This document shows positions 45,649 to 54,980 of a DNA stretch of 64,000 nt, one piece after another. Source of the DNA: Sphingobacteriaceae bacterium (GTDB lineage: Bacteria > Bacteroidota > Bacteroidia > B-17B0 > Aurantibacillaceae); NCBI GenBank assembly GCA_016715905.1, contig JADJXI010000005.1:1-64000 (forward strand), in the 5' to 3' direction. The notes under the pieces were generated by a model. It searched no databases and had not been told where the DNA came from. It saw only the letters and a program-made list of their open reading frames with translations. Position 1 is the first letter of the stretch, and every line of letters starts with the position of its first letter. The translations under genes and the position numbers were made by a program.

Positions 45649-47061
45649 TTGAAAAAAACTATTTACATATTAACCGCACTAATTTTATTTGCTTGCAAAA
45701 GCAAGAAAGAATTGGAATCCGGGCCGGTGGTTGCCGAATCAAAACCTGCACCTTTGTGGGTTAGCAGCAGGCCCAATAGCGGATTTAAATTTGTAGGTAT
45801 TGGATTTGCTGATAAAGCTAAAACTTCTTCCTATGCTATAGAAGCCAAAAAAAATGCATTATACGATTTGTCTTCTGAAATTAAAGTTGATATTTCCTCC
45901 AATTCGGTTATTTACACAGTACAAAACAATAAGTCCTTTAATGAAAATTATAACTCTTTAATTAAAATGAGTAATTCCGAAAATATTGAAGGGTATCAAC
46001 AAGTAGATACGTATGAAAATGATAAACAATATTGGGTTTATTATACATTGGATAAAGCGGAATATGCCAAACAGAAAGAACAAAAAAAGCAGCAAATCAT
46101 CACAAAGGCTTCCAATTTAATCGCATCGGCTTATGCCGACGAACAAAGTCAGGATTTTTCATCCAGCTTAAAAAAACGCATACAGGCTTTTGGTGTACTC
46201 ACGCCTTACCTGAACGAAGAAATAAATTTTGATGCAAGTATTACAAAAGGATTAAAAAATGTATTCGATCTTACCAATTTAATTCAGCAACAACTTCAAT
46301 CTATCACCATCGCCAATATAAATGCCAAAAGCATATTAAAACCTTATCAAAAAACGTATGAGCCCTTGGTTTATCAATTGCAAGTTAAAGGTAAAAGTCC
46401 ATTACAAAATTTCCCATTTGTAGTAGAAAGTGAAGAGGATAAAATAAAAGTGATTGAAAAAACATCGAGCAATAATTCCGGCGAAGTTCAGGTTAAGGTA
46501 AGTCACGTAGATCCTTTAAACCAAATGGTGGCCTTTAATTTAAATCCCGACATTTCAGGTTTAATGGGTGCTGATTCAGTAGGCAAAGCTGGCATCAATG
46601 TACTTAAGCAATTCATTCAAACTTCAGCTTTAAAGGTTCAGGCTAAAGTGAGTCCGGTAAACTTGTTTGTGAATTGCAATGAGAAAAATTTCGGAAAACC
46701 AACCGGCTCAACAATCATCAGCACTTTTATACAAAGCAGATTCAGTGGCCAAGAAATAACCTATGCCGACAAACCGGAAAATGCCGACTATATCATTGAC
46801 GTAAATGCCGACACCAGAGAGGATGTAAGCAGTCATGTTTTAGATGTGAACTACGGATTAAAAATGGCCGCCTTGGTAATTGATTTAAATTTGAAGCGAA
46901 GTGTTTCGGGTGAAGTTATTTACCATGCACAAATAAATGATATTTATGGTTACGCCAATAGCGGTGAAAAAGCAGGCATCAATACGTATTCCAGTAATAA
47001 ATTAAATTTTAAGTTAGGTGAGGCGCTTTTTTTCCTAAAAGGCAAAATGCTCGTTTACTGA
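45649..47061 (+). CDS. LPP20-domain lipoprotein
   Basis: A 470-residue lipoprotein (TTG start 1 base after the upstream stop; lipobox LFAC, Cys16, then KSKKE). The N-terminal domain (about 33-150) is LPP20-like: LWVSSRPNSGFKFVGIGFADK, IEAKKNALYDLSSEIKVDISS and YWVYYTLDKAEYAKQKEQKK. The C-terminal half (about 330-470) contains NADYIIDVNADTREDVSSH, a strand pattern of the CsgG/LpoB kind (tentative). The basic residues after Cys suggest an inward-facing anchor. Together with 44292 it may form an envelope complex; the role is unknown. Confidence 0.75.
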   Translation: MKKTIYILTALILFACKSKKELESGPVVAESKPAPLWVSSRPNSGFKFVGIGFADKAKTSSYAIEAKKNALYDLSSEIKVDISSNSVIYTVQNNKSFNENYNSLIKMSNSENIEGYQQVDTYENDKQYWVYYTLDKAEYAKQKEQKKQQIITKASNLIASAYADEQSQDFSSSLKKRIQAFGVLTPYLNEEINFDASITKGLKNVFDLTNLIQQQLQSITIANINAKSILKPYQKTYEPLVYQLQVKGKSPLQNFPFVVESEEDKIKVIEKTSSNNSGEVQVKVSHVDPLNQMVAFNLNPDISGLMGADSVGKAGINVLKQFIQTSALKVQAKVSPVNLFVNCNEKNFGKPTGSTIISTFIQSRFSGQEITYADKPENADYIIDVNADTREDVSSHVLDVNYGLKMAALVIDLNLKRSVSGEVIYHAQINDIYGYANSGEKAGINTYSSNKLNFKLGEALFFLKGKMLVY

Positions 47062-47210
47062 GTTTTTTAATTGGCAATTAATCACTTACACTTTTATTTT
47101 TCCTCCTTATTGATTTAATCTTCAACATTTTAAACTTCAATTGTGAATATTTCATTCACATTTTAACCCATTATTATTTACAATCATCCCCTTTTTTATT
47201 TTTCAAAACT

Positions 47211-47218
47211 TATATTTG
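47211..47218 (+). promoter_or_regulatory. Candidate -7 box (TATATTTG) of parC
   Basis: TATATTTG matches TAnnTTTG, 25 bases before ATG 47243. The 180-base spacer after the lipoprotein genes agrees with a separate promoter. Confidence 0.45.
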
Positions 47219-47242
47219 CAAATCTATTTTCTTTAAGTACAC

Positions 47243-49897
47243 ATGAGTAAAGATATTTTTGAAGGGTTTGATAGTGAGAGTCATCACAACATTGATAATG
47301 TTACGCATGTCAGTGGTATGTTTAAAAACTGGTTTATTGATTACGCATCTTACGTAATTCTTGAACGAGCAGTGCCCGCAGTTGAAGATGGATTAAAACC
47401 TGTGCAACGTAGAATTTTGCACAGCATGTGGGAGCTGGAAGACGGGCGCTATAACAAAGTAGCCAACTTAATCGGAAATACCATGAAGTATCACCCGCAT
47501 GGTGATGCAAGTATAGGCGATGCTTTGGTAAGTATTGGTCAAAAGGATTTATTAATTGATTGTCAGGGAAACTGGGGTAATGTATTTACCGGCGATAGCG
47601 CTGCAGCACCCCGTTATATTGAAGCACGTCTTTCAAAACTTGGATTAGAAATTTTATTTAACCCAAAAACAACCGATTGGGGACTTAGTTACGATGGCAG
47701 AAACAAAGAGCCAAACAATTTGCCGGTTAAATTTCCATTGCTTCTTGCGCAAGGGGTTGAAGGAATTGCCGTAGGTTTAGCCTGCAAAATTCTTCCGCAC
47801 AACTTTAACGAACTTATTGATGCCTCTATTCAGTCATTAAAAGGAAAAAAAGTAAGCATCTATCCCGATTTTCAAACCGGAGGAATTGCAGACTGCAGCG
47901 AGTACAAAGATGGTTTAAGAGGTGGAAAAATTAAGGTTCGTGCGCGCATTAAAGAATTAAACGCCAAAACTTTAGTAATAAATGAAATTCCGTTTGGCAC
48001 AACAACATCTTCATTAATCGACAGCATTTTAGCGGCTAATGATAAAGGGAAAATAAAAATTAAAAAAGTTGAAGATAACACGGCTGAAAATGTTGAAATA
48101 TTAATTCATTTACAACCCGGAATCAGTACCGATAAAACAATTGATGCTTTATATGCCTTTACCAATTGCGAAGTAAGTATTTCGCCCAATGCTTGTATTA
48201 TTGAAAAAGATAAACCTCGGTTTATTGGCGTAAGTGAAATTTTAAAACTTTCAGCACAACGTACATTGGAATTATTAAAGCTGGAACTTGAAATTGAGAA
48301 AAAAGAACTGGAAGAAAAATGGCATTTTGCCTCGCTTGAGAAAATATTCATTAAGGAGGAGATGTATATAGATTTTAAAAAGTACAGCACCAAAGAAACT
48401 TTATACGAATACCTCTACACGTGCTTTAAACCGCACAAAAAGAAATTAATCAGAGATATACTGGATGAAGATTTACACAAACTTACGCAGATTCCGATGA
48501 TTCGTATCACGCGCTTTGATAGCATCAAGGCTGAAGATCACATGAAGGAATTAAGCGCGCGTATTGAGGAGGTGAAAAATCATCTGGCTAATATGGTGGA
48601 ATTTGCCATTGAGTATTTTAAAAATTTAAAAAAGAAATACGGCGAAGGACGTGAAAGAAAAACAGAAACCAAACAATTAGAAACCATTGTTGCCACACAG
48701 GTAATTATGGCCAATGAAAAACTTTATGTAAATCGTGCTGAAGGATTTGTAGGTACAGGTTTAAAAAAGGATGAATTTGTTTGCGATTGCAGCAGCATTG
48801 ATGATATTATAGCTTTTACCAAAGAAGGTAAAATGAAAGTTTTTAAGGTAAGTGATAAATTTTTTGTTGGAAAAGATATTATACATGTTGCGGTTTTCCA
48901 GAAAAATGATGAACGTACTACTTACAATATGATTTATCGCGACGGACCAAAAGGAATTACCTTTATGAAACGTTTTTTTGTTACCGGTGTTACGCGCGAT
49001 AAGGAATATAATTTAACCAAAGGCACTCCCGGCAGTACGGTGTTTTGGTTTACCGTAAATCCAAACGGCGAAAGTGAAAAGGTTATAGTTCGTTTACGTC
49101 AAGCTACCGGAGTAAGAAAATTAGAATTAGATGTTGATTTTGCGGAAATGGAAATTAAAGCAAGAGGAGCAGTAGGCAATATTGTAACAAAGTATACCAT
49201 CAACAATGTTACACTAAAAGAAAAAGGTGTGTCTACTTTAGAAGGAGAAGATTATTGGTTTGATGAAAGCGTACATCGTTTAAATAAAGAAGAACGCGGA
49301 ACCTACCTCGGTAAATTCAGCGGAGAAGATAAAATAATGACCATAACATCAAGCGGGTATTACAAATTATACACTTATGATTTGCTGAATCACTTTGACG
49401 AGGACATCATTTTAATTGAAAAATACTTCTCCAATCAAACACTCACTGTCATTTATTACGATGGTAAAGGAAAAGCTTATTTCACCAAACGATTTGAACC
49501 GGAGAATACAAACTCCAAAGTATTATTGGTAACCGAACACGAAGATTCTCGCATTGAATTGGTAACGGCCCAGGTAAACCCGATTATAGAAGTGAAATTT
49601 GCCAAAGAAAAAGGCAAGCAACCCGATGATGAGAATATCAATATGGTTGAATTTTCTCCTGTGATAAACATGAAAGCCAAAGGCAAAAAATTAAGTGATC
49701 ACAAGGTTAAAGAAATCAATTTAAAGGAACCCGAGGAAATAAAAGCTGCTAGAAAGTTCTTAAAAAAAAACGCTGAGAACGACGAAAAAACGGGATTAAG
49801 CCCTGTTGAGCTGCATCGCCGTGCTATGGAAAAATTAAATAAAAAAGGGGGTAAAGATTTTTTCGATGATGATGGCCAAATCACTTTTGATTTTTAA
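47243..49897 (+). CDS. parC: DNA topoisomerase IV subunit A
   Basis: An 884-residue type IIA topoisomerase cleavage subunit. VEDGLKPVQRRILHSMWE (about 47-64), KYHPHGDASIGDALV and the catalytic Tyr125 in AAPRYIEARLS are clear. The C-terminal half is a beta-pinwheel (repeats such as IDDIIAFTKEGKMKVFKV, DKIMTITSSGYYKLYTYD) without a GyrA box, which supports ParC over GyrA. It ends in a long charged tail. The partner is ParE at 41654; the two genes are separated by three lipoprotein genes. Confidence 0.88.
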   Translation: MSKDIFEGFDSESHHNIDNVTHVSGMFKNWFIDYASYVILERAVPAVEDGLKPVQRRILHSMWELEDGRYNKVANLIGNTMKYHPHGDASIGDALVSIGQKDLLIDCQGNWGNVFTGDSAAAPRYIEARLSKLGLEILFNPKTTDWGLSYDGRNKEPNNLPVKFPLLLAQGVEGIAVGLACKILPHNFNELIDASIQSLKGKKVSIYPDFQTGGIADCSEYKDGLRGGKIKVRARIKELNAKTLVINEIPFGTTTSSLIDSILAANDKGKIKIKKVEDNTAENVEILIHLQPGISTDKTIDALYAFTNCEVSISPNACIIEKDKPRFIGVSEILKLSAQRTLELLKLELEIEKKELEEKWHFASLEKIFIKEEMYIDFKKYSTKETLYEYLYTCFKPHKKKLIRDILDEDLHKLTQIPMIRITRFDSIKAEDHMKELSARIEEVKNHLANMVEFAIEYFKNLKKKYGEGRERKTETKQLETIVATQVIMANEKLYVNRAEGFVGTGLKKDEFVCDCSSIDDIIAFTKEGKMKVFKVSDKFFVGKDIIHVAVFQKNDERTTYNMIYRDGPKGITFMKRFFVTGVTRDKEYNLTKGTPGSTVFWFTVNPNGESEKVIVRLRQATGVRKLELDVDFAEMEIKARGAVGNIVTKYTINNVTLKEKGVSTLEGEDYWFDESVHRLNKEERGTYLGKFSGEDKIMTITSSGYYKLYTYDLLNHFDEDIILIEKYFSNQTLTVIYYDGKGKAYFTKRFEPENTNSKVLLVTEHEDSRIELVTAQVNPIIEVKFAKEKGKQPDDENINMVEFSPVINMKAKGKKLSDHKVKEINLKEPEEIKAARKFLKKNAENDEKTGLSPVELHRRAMEKLNKKGGKDFFDDDGQITFDF

Positions 49898-49980
49898 GAA
49901 TTCTCTCAGATTTTTTTAATTCAAATTTGCGGATTGAGATTTATCTACCGATAGTTCAATTTTAAATTACGGCAAGAAAA

Positions 49981-51054
49981 TTAAAATTCCTCATTAAAAT
50001 AATAAACTGCCCCCCCAACTGAATTTGATACGGCACCGGTAACAGTTTTTAGCGTATTAATTTTTTCATTCACGCGTAAGTATCCCAAAAAGCCAAAAAT
50101 AATAGCCTCCTTAAACTGAATAGTTTCATGATCGGGAATTACCAATTCACCTTTGTATTTTTGTTTGAGAAGCTTTAATACATGTTGATTGTAAGTGCCC
50201 CCGCCGGTAAGCAAAACTTTTTTCAGTTTAAATTCGTTTAAAATTTCGGCAATAGCTTCAGCAGCATATTCGCAAAATGTGGCCAATTTATCTTCAATGG
50301 TAATTCTGTAATTTCCTAAAATGGGCAGCAGTAAATTTTCGTATCGCTCGCGTGCTAATGAAATTTTTTTATCAATGTGTAGTGTTTCTTTCAATTCTTT
50401 CAATAAAAATTCATCCGTTTTGCCGGCATCCGCTAATTTACCATCCTCGTCAAATGCTTTACCTAATTTTTCGGCCAGATAGTTTAGGGCCATATTTAAA
50501 AAACAGATATCAAACGCTTTTCTTTCTTCTTCAAATTCAAATGAAATATTTGCAATACCTCCCAAATTTAAACAGGCATCATAATCCGAAAACAACAGTT
50601 TATCACCTATGGGTACAAGTGGCGCGCCTTGTCCGCCATTCACTACGTCTAAAATTCTGAAATCGCAAACAGTGGTTGTTTTAGAAATGGCAGCTATGGT
50701 AGCCCCGCAACCCAATTGAGCGCTAAAACCATGTTGGGGTTGGTGGTAAATGGTATGCCCATGCGAGCTGATTAAATCGGGTTTAATACCGCATTCTTCA
50801 ATAAATTTTTTGACTTCAAGTCCAATGTATTTACCATAAAGATGGTTCATGGCTAAATATTGCTGTGCATTGCCATTTTTAATTTCTTCCAGTTTTTTAC
50901 GTTGTTCTTTACTGTAGGTTAACGTATTTGCTTTTAATACTTTGTAAACATATAGATCGTTTTCAAGGTTGAATTCGCATAATGCTAAATCCAGACCGTC
51001 TAACGACGTTCCGCTCATGATGCCTAAAACCTTCAAATTACGTGATTTACTCAT
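49981..51054 (-). CDS. anmK: Anhydro-N-acetylmuramic acid kinase
   Basis: A 357-residue sugar kinase of the actin-like ATPase fold. GIMSGTSLDGLDLALCEF at the start is diagnostic. ISSHGHTIYHQPQHGFSAQLG, VVNGGQGAPLVPIGDKLLF, NLGGIANIS and VLLTGGGTYN follow in the family order. It phosphorylates 1,6-anhydro-MurNAc released in cell-wall turnover, giving MurNAc-6-phosphate for recycling. It is divergent from the acyl-CoA dehydrogenase gene, with an 82-base spacer that holds the latter's promoter. No other recycling gene is adjacent. Confidence 0.95.
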   Translation of the reverse strand: MSKSRNLKVLGIMSGTSLDGLDLALCEFNLENDLYVYKVLKANTLTYSKEQRKKLEEIKNGNAQQYLAMNHLYGKYIGLEVKKFIEECGIKPDLISSHGHTIYHQPQHGFSAQLGCGATIAAISKTTTVCDFRILDVVNGGQGAPLVPIGDKLLFSDYDACLNLGGIANISFEFEEERKAFDICFLNMALNYLAEKLGKAFDEDGKLADAGKTDEFLLKELKETLHIDKKISLARERYENLLLPILGNYRITIEDKLATFCEYAAEAIAEILNEFKLKKVLLTGGGTYNQHVLKLLKQKYKGELVIPDHETIQFKEAIIFGFLGYLRVNEKINTLKTVTGAVSNSVGGAVYYFNEEF

Positions 51055-51065
51055 TCATAACGGGG

Positions 51066-51097
51066 TTTGTTTTCAAGTACTAAATCGGTTATATTTG
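51066..51097 (+). promoter_or_regulatory. Promoter of the acyl-CoA dehydrogenase gene (TTTG-N20-TATATTTG)
   Basis: TTTG at 51066-51069 and TATATTTG at 51090-51097 are 20 bases apart, a full match to the Bacteroidota promoter pattern. The predicted start lies about 35 bases before ATG 51137. Confidence 0.65.
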
Positions 51098-51136
51098 CAA
51101 GGATACAAAAAATTTTAAAACTTAAAAACCATTACC

Positions 51137-52276
51137 ATGTATTTTGATTTATCTGAAGAACATTTGATGATACAAAAAGCGGCCCGAGAATTTGCACAAA
51201 ATGAACTAAAGCCGGGAGTAATTGACCGAGATGAGAATCAAACTTTTCCGGCCGAGCAAATCAAAAAAATGGGTGAGCTAGGTTTTATGGGCATGATGGT
51301 TGATCCAAAATACGGCGGTGGTGGAATGGATGCCATTTCATACGTATTGGCTATGGAAGAGATTAGTAAAGTGGATGCGAGTGCTAGTGTTGTGATGAGT
51401 GTAAATAATTCATTAGTATGCTGGGGACTTGAAACTTTTGGAACCGAAGAACAAAAACAAAAATATTTAGTTCCCTTGGCGAAAGGTGAAAAAATTGGCG
51501 CATTTTGTTTAAGTGAGCCGGAAGCCGGAAGTGATGCTACTTCACAAAAAACAACAGCAATTGATAAAGGCGACCATTATCTTTTAAACGGAACCAAAAA
51601 CTGGATTACCAATGGAAATAGCGCATCTGTTTATTTAGTAATAGCACAAACTAATATAGAGGCCGGTCATAAAGGAATTAATGCATTAATAGTAGAAAAA
51701 GGGATGCCCGGATTTACAATAGGACCTAAAGAGAATAAGATGGGAATCCGAGGAAGTGATACACATTCTCTCATGTTTGATAATGTTAAAGTTCCAAAAG
51801 AAAACAGAATTGGCGAAGATGGTTTTGGGTTTAAATTTGCCATGAAAACATTGAGTGGAGGAAGAATTGGAATAGCTTCTCAGGCCCTGGGGATTGCTAG
51901 TGGAGCGTACGAATTAGCTTTACAATATTCAAAAGAACGTAAGGCCTTCGGAAAAGAGATCAGTAAACATCAAATTATACAGTTTAAATTGGCTGATATG
52001 GCCACAAGAATAGAAGCATCCCGCTTACTAATTTTTAGAGCCGCTTGGTTAAAAGATCAGCACTTACCAATGGATAAAGAAAGTGCCATGGCTAAAGTAT
52101 TTGCCAGTGAAACCGCTATGTGGGTAACTACTGAAGCTGTACAGGTACACGGCGGTTATGGATATGTGAAAGAATATCATGTGGAAAGACTAATGAGAGA
52201 TGCCAAAATCACTCAAATTTATGAAGGAACCAGTGAGGTTCAGCGTATCGTTATTTCGCGCCAGGTATTAAACTAA
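51137..52276 (+). CDS. Acyl-CoA dehydrogenase (short/medium-chain type)
   Basis: A 379-residue FAD enzyme that introduces the alpha-beta double bond in acyl-CoA. Signatures are GAFCLSEPEAGSDATSQKTTA (flavin contact), NGTKNWITNG, SGGRIGIASQALGIASGAYE, QVHGGYGYVKEYHVERLMRDA and the C-terminal IYEGTSEVQRIVISR, whose Glu is the catalytic base position of short-chain members. Length is normal. Butyryl-CoA or a similar short acyl chain is the likely substrate; no electron-transfer flavoprotein gene is nearby. Confidence 0.93.
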   Translation: MYFDLSEEHLMIQKAAREFAQNELKPGVIDRDENQTFPAEQIKKMGELGFMGMMVDPKYGGGGMDAISYVLAMEEISKVDASASVVMSVNNSLVCWGLETFGTEEQKQKYLVPLAKGEKIGAFCLSEPEAGSDATSQKTTAIDKGDHYLLNGTKNWITNGNSASVYLVIAQTNIEAGHKGINALIVEKGMPGFTIGPKENKMGIRGSDTHSLMFDNVKVPKENRIGEDGFGFKFAMKTLSGGRIGIASQALGIASGAYELALQYSKERKAFGKEISKHQIIQFKLADMATRIEASRLLIFRAAWLKDQHLPMDKESAMAKVFASETAMWVTTEAVQVHGGYGYVKEYHVERLMRDAKITQIYEGTSEVQRIVISRQVLN

Positions 52277-52426
52277 TTCACGTTTTTTCGGTTTAATTAA
52301 AGGAAATACTTCCGGTTAATTTGCATTGTCTTCATCTAATTGCCAATGGCAGAACATGCTTTTTTTAATTAAATTTTTAAAAAACAAGTAGAAAAGCCTA
52401 AAATAAACTCGTAAATTTAAGAGCCT

Positions 52427-52434
52427 TAATTTTG
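52427..52434 (+). promoter_or_regulatory. Candidate -7 box (TAATTTTG) before the TPR gene
   Basis: TAATTTTG fits TAnnTTTG, 18 bases before ATG 52452; no -33 box seen. Confidence 0.35.
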
Positions 52435-52451
52435 GGGTAAATTGTACAACT

Positions 52452-53864
52452 ATGGGTGATTTTCACGACGACTCAGAAGGACGCGACGATAAAGAATTTG
52501 AGAAAAACTTAAAACGTTTTGAGGACATGATTTCTACAGGTCAGCCCGAGTTTTTTGACGCCGACGATTTAGAAGAAATTATAGATTATTATCTGCAATG
52601 GCTTAATTACGAATTAGCCAAAAAAGCAATTGATTATGGTTTAGAACGCTTTCCTTATTCCACAATAATCAAAATCAGATATGCACAGTATTTATCTAGC
52701 CAACATCATACCCATGAAGCTCTTTCCATCTTAAATGAAGTTGAACAAATAGAACAAAACAGCTTTGAGTTATATATGGCCCGAGGGTATATTTATAGCC
52801 AAATGGGATTGGGTGAACAAGCCATTGAGAATTTTAAACATGCTTTGCCTTTGGCGGAATTTAAAGATGAGGTATATGTGGCTTTAGGCATTGAGTTTTT
52901 AAATGAAGAAAAACCCGATGATGCTTTGTATTATTTAAAAAAAGCAATTAAAATTAATCCGAATAATGAAGTTGCATTGAATGAACTTTCGCTTTGTTTT
53001 GATTTAACATCGCGTTCTGATGAAGCCATTTCCTTTTTTGGAAATTACATCGATCAACACCCCTATAGTTATTATGCATGGTTTAATTTGGGTGTTGCCT
53101 ATGCCCGAATAGGATTATTTGAAAAAGCAATTGATGCGTATGATTATGCAACGGCAATTAATGATCAGTTTAGTTCTGCTTATTTCAACAAAGCAAATTC
53201 TTTAGCTCAGTTGGAAAGATTTGCCGAGGCTATTGATGTATATAAAGAAACATTAAAGTATGAGGATCATGAACCTTCCACCTATTATTACATAGGGGAA
53301 TGTTACGAAAATTTAGAAAAATTTGAAGAGGCCTTAGTCAATTACAATAAGTGTGTAAAGTTAGATCCGGCTCATGCCGATGCCTGGTTAGGTATTGGAG
53401 TTGTGCTGGATGCCATGAACAGATTAACAGAAGGCATTCATTATATTAAAAAAGCTATTGAAATTAATCCAAATGACGCTGAGTACTGGTATGTGTTTGC
53501 CGAAATTCAGCATAAACTCGGGTTTTTGGAAGAATCAGCTATGGCTTTTCAACGTGTAATTGAATTGGATTATAACGAAGCAGATGTTTGGTTAGATTAC
53601 AGTAAACTTTTGCACGAAGCAGGCTACCTTAATGATGCTATTGCAACTTTAAGCGAAGGGATAAAACATTTTCCCGGTTCGGCTGAACTTCATTATCGCA
53701 TGGGTGTTATGCTGATTGAAAATAAAGACAGGAAAGAGTCCTTGGATTATATCACTAAAGGTTTAGAAATTGATCCCTCAAAACATGAGCAGCTATTTGA
53801 GTACGCTCCGGTTTTACAAAACGATTCGGAAATTTTGCAATTAATTTCTCATTATAAAAAATAG
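52452..53864 (+). CDS. Cytoplasmic TPR-repeat protein
   Basis: A 470-residue protein with no signal peptide. An acidic N-terminus (GDFHDDSEGRDDKEFEKN) is followed by about 11-12 TPR units from residue about 40 to the end, e.g. EALSILNEVEQ, GEQAIENFKHALPL, PDDALYYLKKAIKINPNN and EEALVNYNKCVKLDPAHADAW. It should serve as a scaffold for protein interactions. The ComA-like gene begins 2 bases after its stop, so they are co-translated. Members of this type are common in Bacteroidota, without a known partner. Confidence 0.85.
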   Translation: MGDFHDDSEGRDDKEFEKNLKRFEDMISTGQPEFFDADDLEEIIDYYLQWLNYELAKKAIDYGLERFPYSTIIKIRYAQYLSSQHHTHEALSILNEVEQIEQNSFELYMARGYIYSQMGLGEQAIENFKHALPLAEFKDEVYVALGIEFLNEEKPDDALYYLKKAIKINPNNEVALNELSLCFDLTSRSDEAISFFGNYIDQHPYSYYAWFNLGVAYARIGLFEKAIDAYDYATAINDQFSSAYFNKANSLAQLERFAEAIDVYKETLKYEDHEPSTYYYIGECYENLEKFEEALVNYNKCVKLDPAHADAWLGIGVVLDAMNRLTEGIHYIKKAIEINPNDAEYWYVFAEIQHKLGFLEESAMAFQRVIELDYNEADVWLDYSKLLHEAGYLNDAIATLSEGIKHFPGSAELHYRMGVMLIENKDRKESLDYITKGLEIDPSKHEQLFEYAPVLQNDSEILQLISHYKK

Positions 53865-53866
53865 TT

Positions 53867-54661
53867 ATGGCGCCTAAGTATAACGTTAATCTACCACATC
53901 TGCCCGAACGCACGGTAAAACCCCGTAAGGAAGGTGTTACCATGGTAATGGATAAAGGCATTAGTCTTCGTCAGGCGCACGACTTTGTTGAAGTATCGGC
54001 TCCCTATGTTGATTATGTAAAGTTAGGCTTTGGTACATCTGTTTTTACTCCAAATGTGCTTGAAAAAGTAAAACTTTACCAGAGTGCCGGCATGAAGGTG
54101 TATGTAGGCGGTACTTTATTTGAAGCTTTTGTGATTCGAAATAAATTTGATGATTATTTAAAATACATAAACGATTTGGGTTTAGATTGTGCAGAAGTAA
54201 GTGATGGAAGTATAGAGTTAGAACATGAAGTGAAATGCGATTATATCAGTAAGCTCGCTAAAAATTTCCACGTATTAAGTGAGGTTGGCAGTAAGGAAGA
54301 AGGGGTAATCATACATCCTGCTCGTTGGATAAAAATGATGCAAAGCGAATTGGATGCAGGTTCTTCTAAAGTTATTGCAGAGGCCCGTGAAAGTGGCACG
54401 GTTGGAATATTCCATAAAAACGGAAGCGCTCACACTTTATTAATTCACCGAATTGTAAATAAAATAAAACTTGAAAATATTATTTGGGAAACTCCGCAAA
54501 AAAGTCAGCAGGTTTATTTTATAAAATTATTTGGCGCAAATGTAAATGTCGGAAATATTGGTGTGGATGACGTGATTCCGCTCGAAACTTTACGCCTTGG
54601 ATTGCGTGGCGACACTTTTTTTACTTTTTTACCCGATGAATTAAAACAAGATACTGTATAA
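53867..54661 (+). CDS. Phosphosulfolactate synthase-like protein (ComA family)
   Basis: A 264-residue TIM-barrel protein of the ComA family. RKEGVTMVMDKGISLRQAHDFVEV, VDYVKLGFGTSVF, KVYVGGTLFEAF, CAEVSDGSIEL and LSEVGSKEEG are the family's successive strand-loop motifs. ComA adds sulfite to phosphoenolpyruvate to form phosphosulfolactate, the first step of coenzyme M synthesis in methanogens. No comB, comC or other coenzyme M gene is here, so the product may be used for another sulfonate, or the reaction may differ. Upstream is the TPR gene, downstream a rhodanese (16-base gap). Confidence 0.85.
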   Translation: MAPKYNVNLPHLPERTVKPRKEGVTMVMDKGISLRQAHDFVEVSAPYVDYVKLGFGTSVFTPNVLEKVKLYQSAGMKVYVGGTLFEAFVIRNKFDDYLKYINDLGLDCAEVSDGSIELEHEVKCDYISKLAKNFHVLSEVGSKEEGVIIHPARWIKMMQSELDAGSSKVIAEARESGTVGIFHKNGSAHTLLIHRIVNKIKLENIIWETPQKSQQVYFIKLFGANVNVGNIGVDDVIPLETLRLGLRGDTFFTFLPDELKQDTV

Positions 54662-54677
54662 TCTAATAACAACGATC

Positions 54678-54980
54678 ATGAAAGAAATAAGTGTAACCGA
54701 ATTAAAACAACTGAAAGACGAAAACGCAAATTATCAATTGGTAGATGTGCGCGAACAGTATGAATTTGATGAAGCTAACTTAAACGGAATTTTAATTCCA
54801 ATGGGAGAGGTGATGGATAATCTGGATAAAATTGCTCGCGATAAAAAAGTAATTGTTCACTGCAGAAGCGGAAAACGTAGCGCCGGCGTAATTCAAGCTT
54901 TAGAAAAACAGCATGGGTATGATAATTTGTATAATTTAAAAGGCGGTATTTTAGCGTATATAGAAGAAATTGGATTATGA
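54678..54980 (+). CDS. Single-domain rhodanese-like protein
   Basis: A 100-residue rhodanese domain with no signal peptide. The active-site loop is VHCRSGKRSA with Cys62 as the likely persulfide carrier. YQLVDVREQYEFDEANLNGILIPMGE and LKGGILAYIEE are the standard first and last motifs. It probably moves sulfane sulfur in the cytoplasm; the ComA-like neighbour also handles a sulfur compound. The stop overlaps the DedA gene by 4 bases (ATGA). Confidence 0.92.
   Translation: MKEISVTELKQLKDENANYQLVDVREQYEFDEANLNGILIPMGEVMDNLDKIARDKKVIVHCRSGKRSAGVIQALEKQHGYDNLYNLKGGILAYIEEIGL

Noticed and set aside
41654..49897. Topoisomerase subunits as DNA gyrase (gyrB/gyrA)
   Set aside because: No GyrA box is visible in the C-terminal pinwheel of the A subunit, and the size and pairing fit ParE/ParC better.
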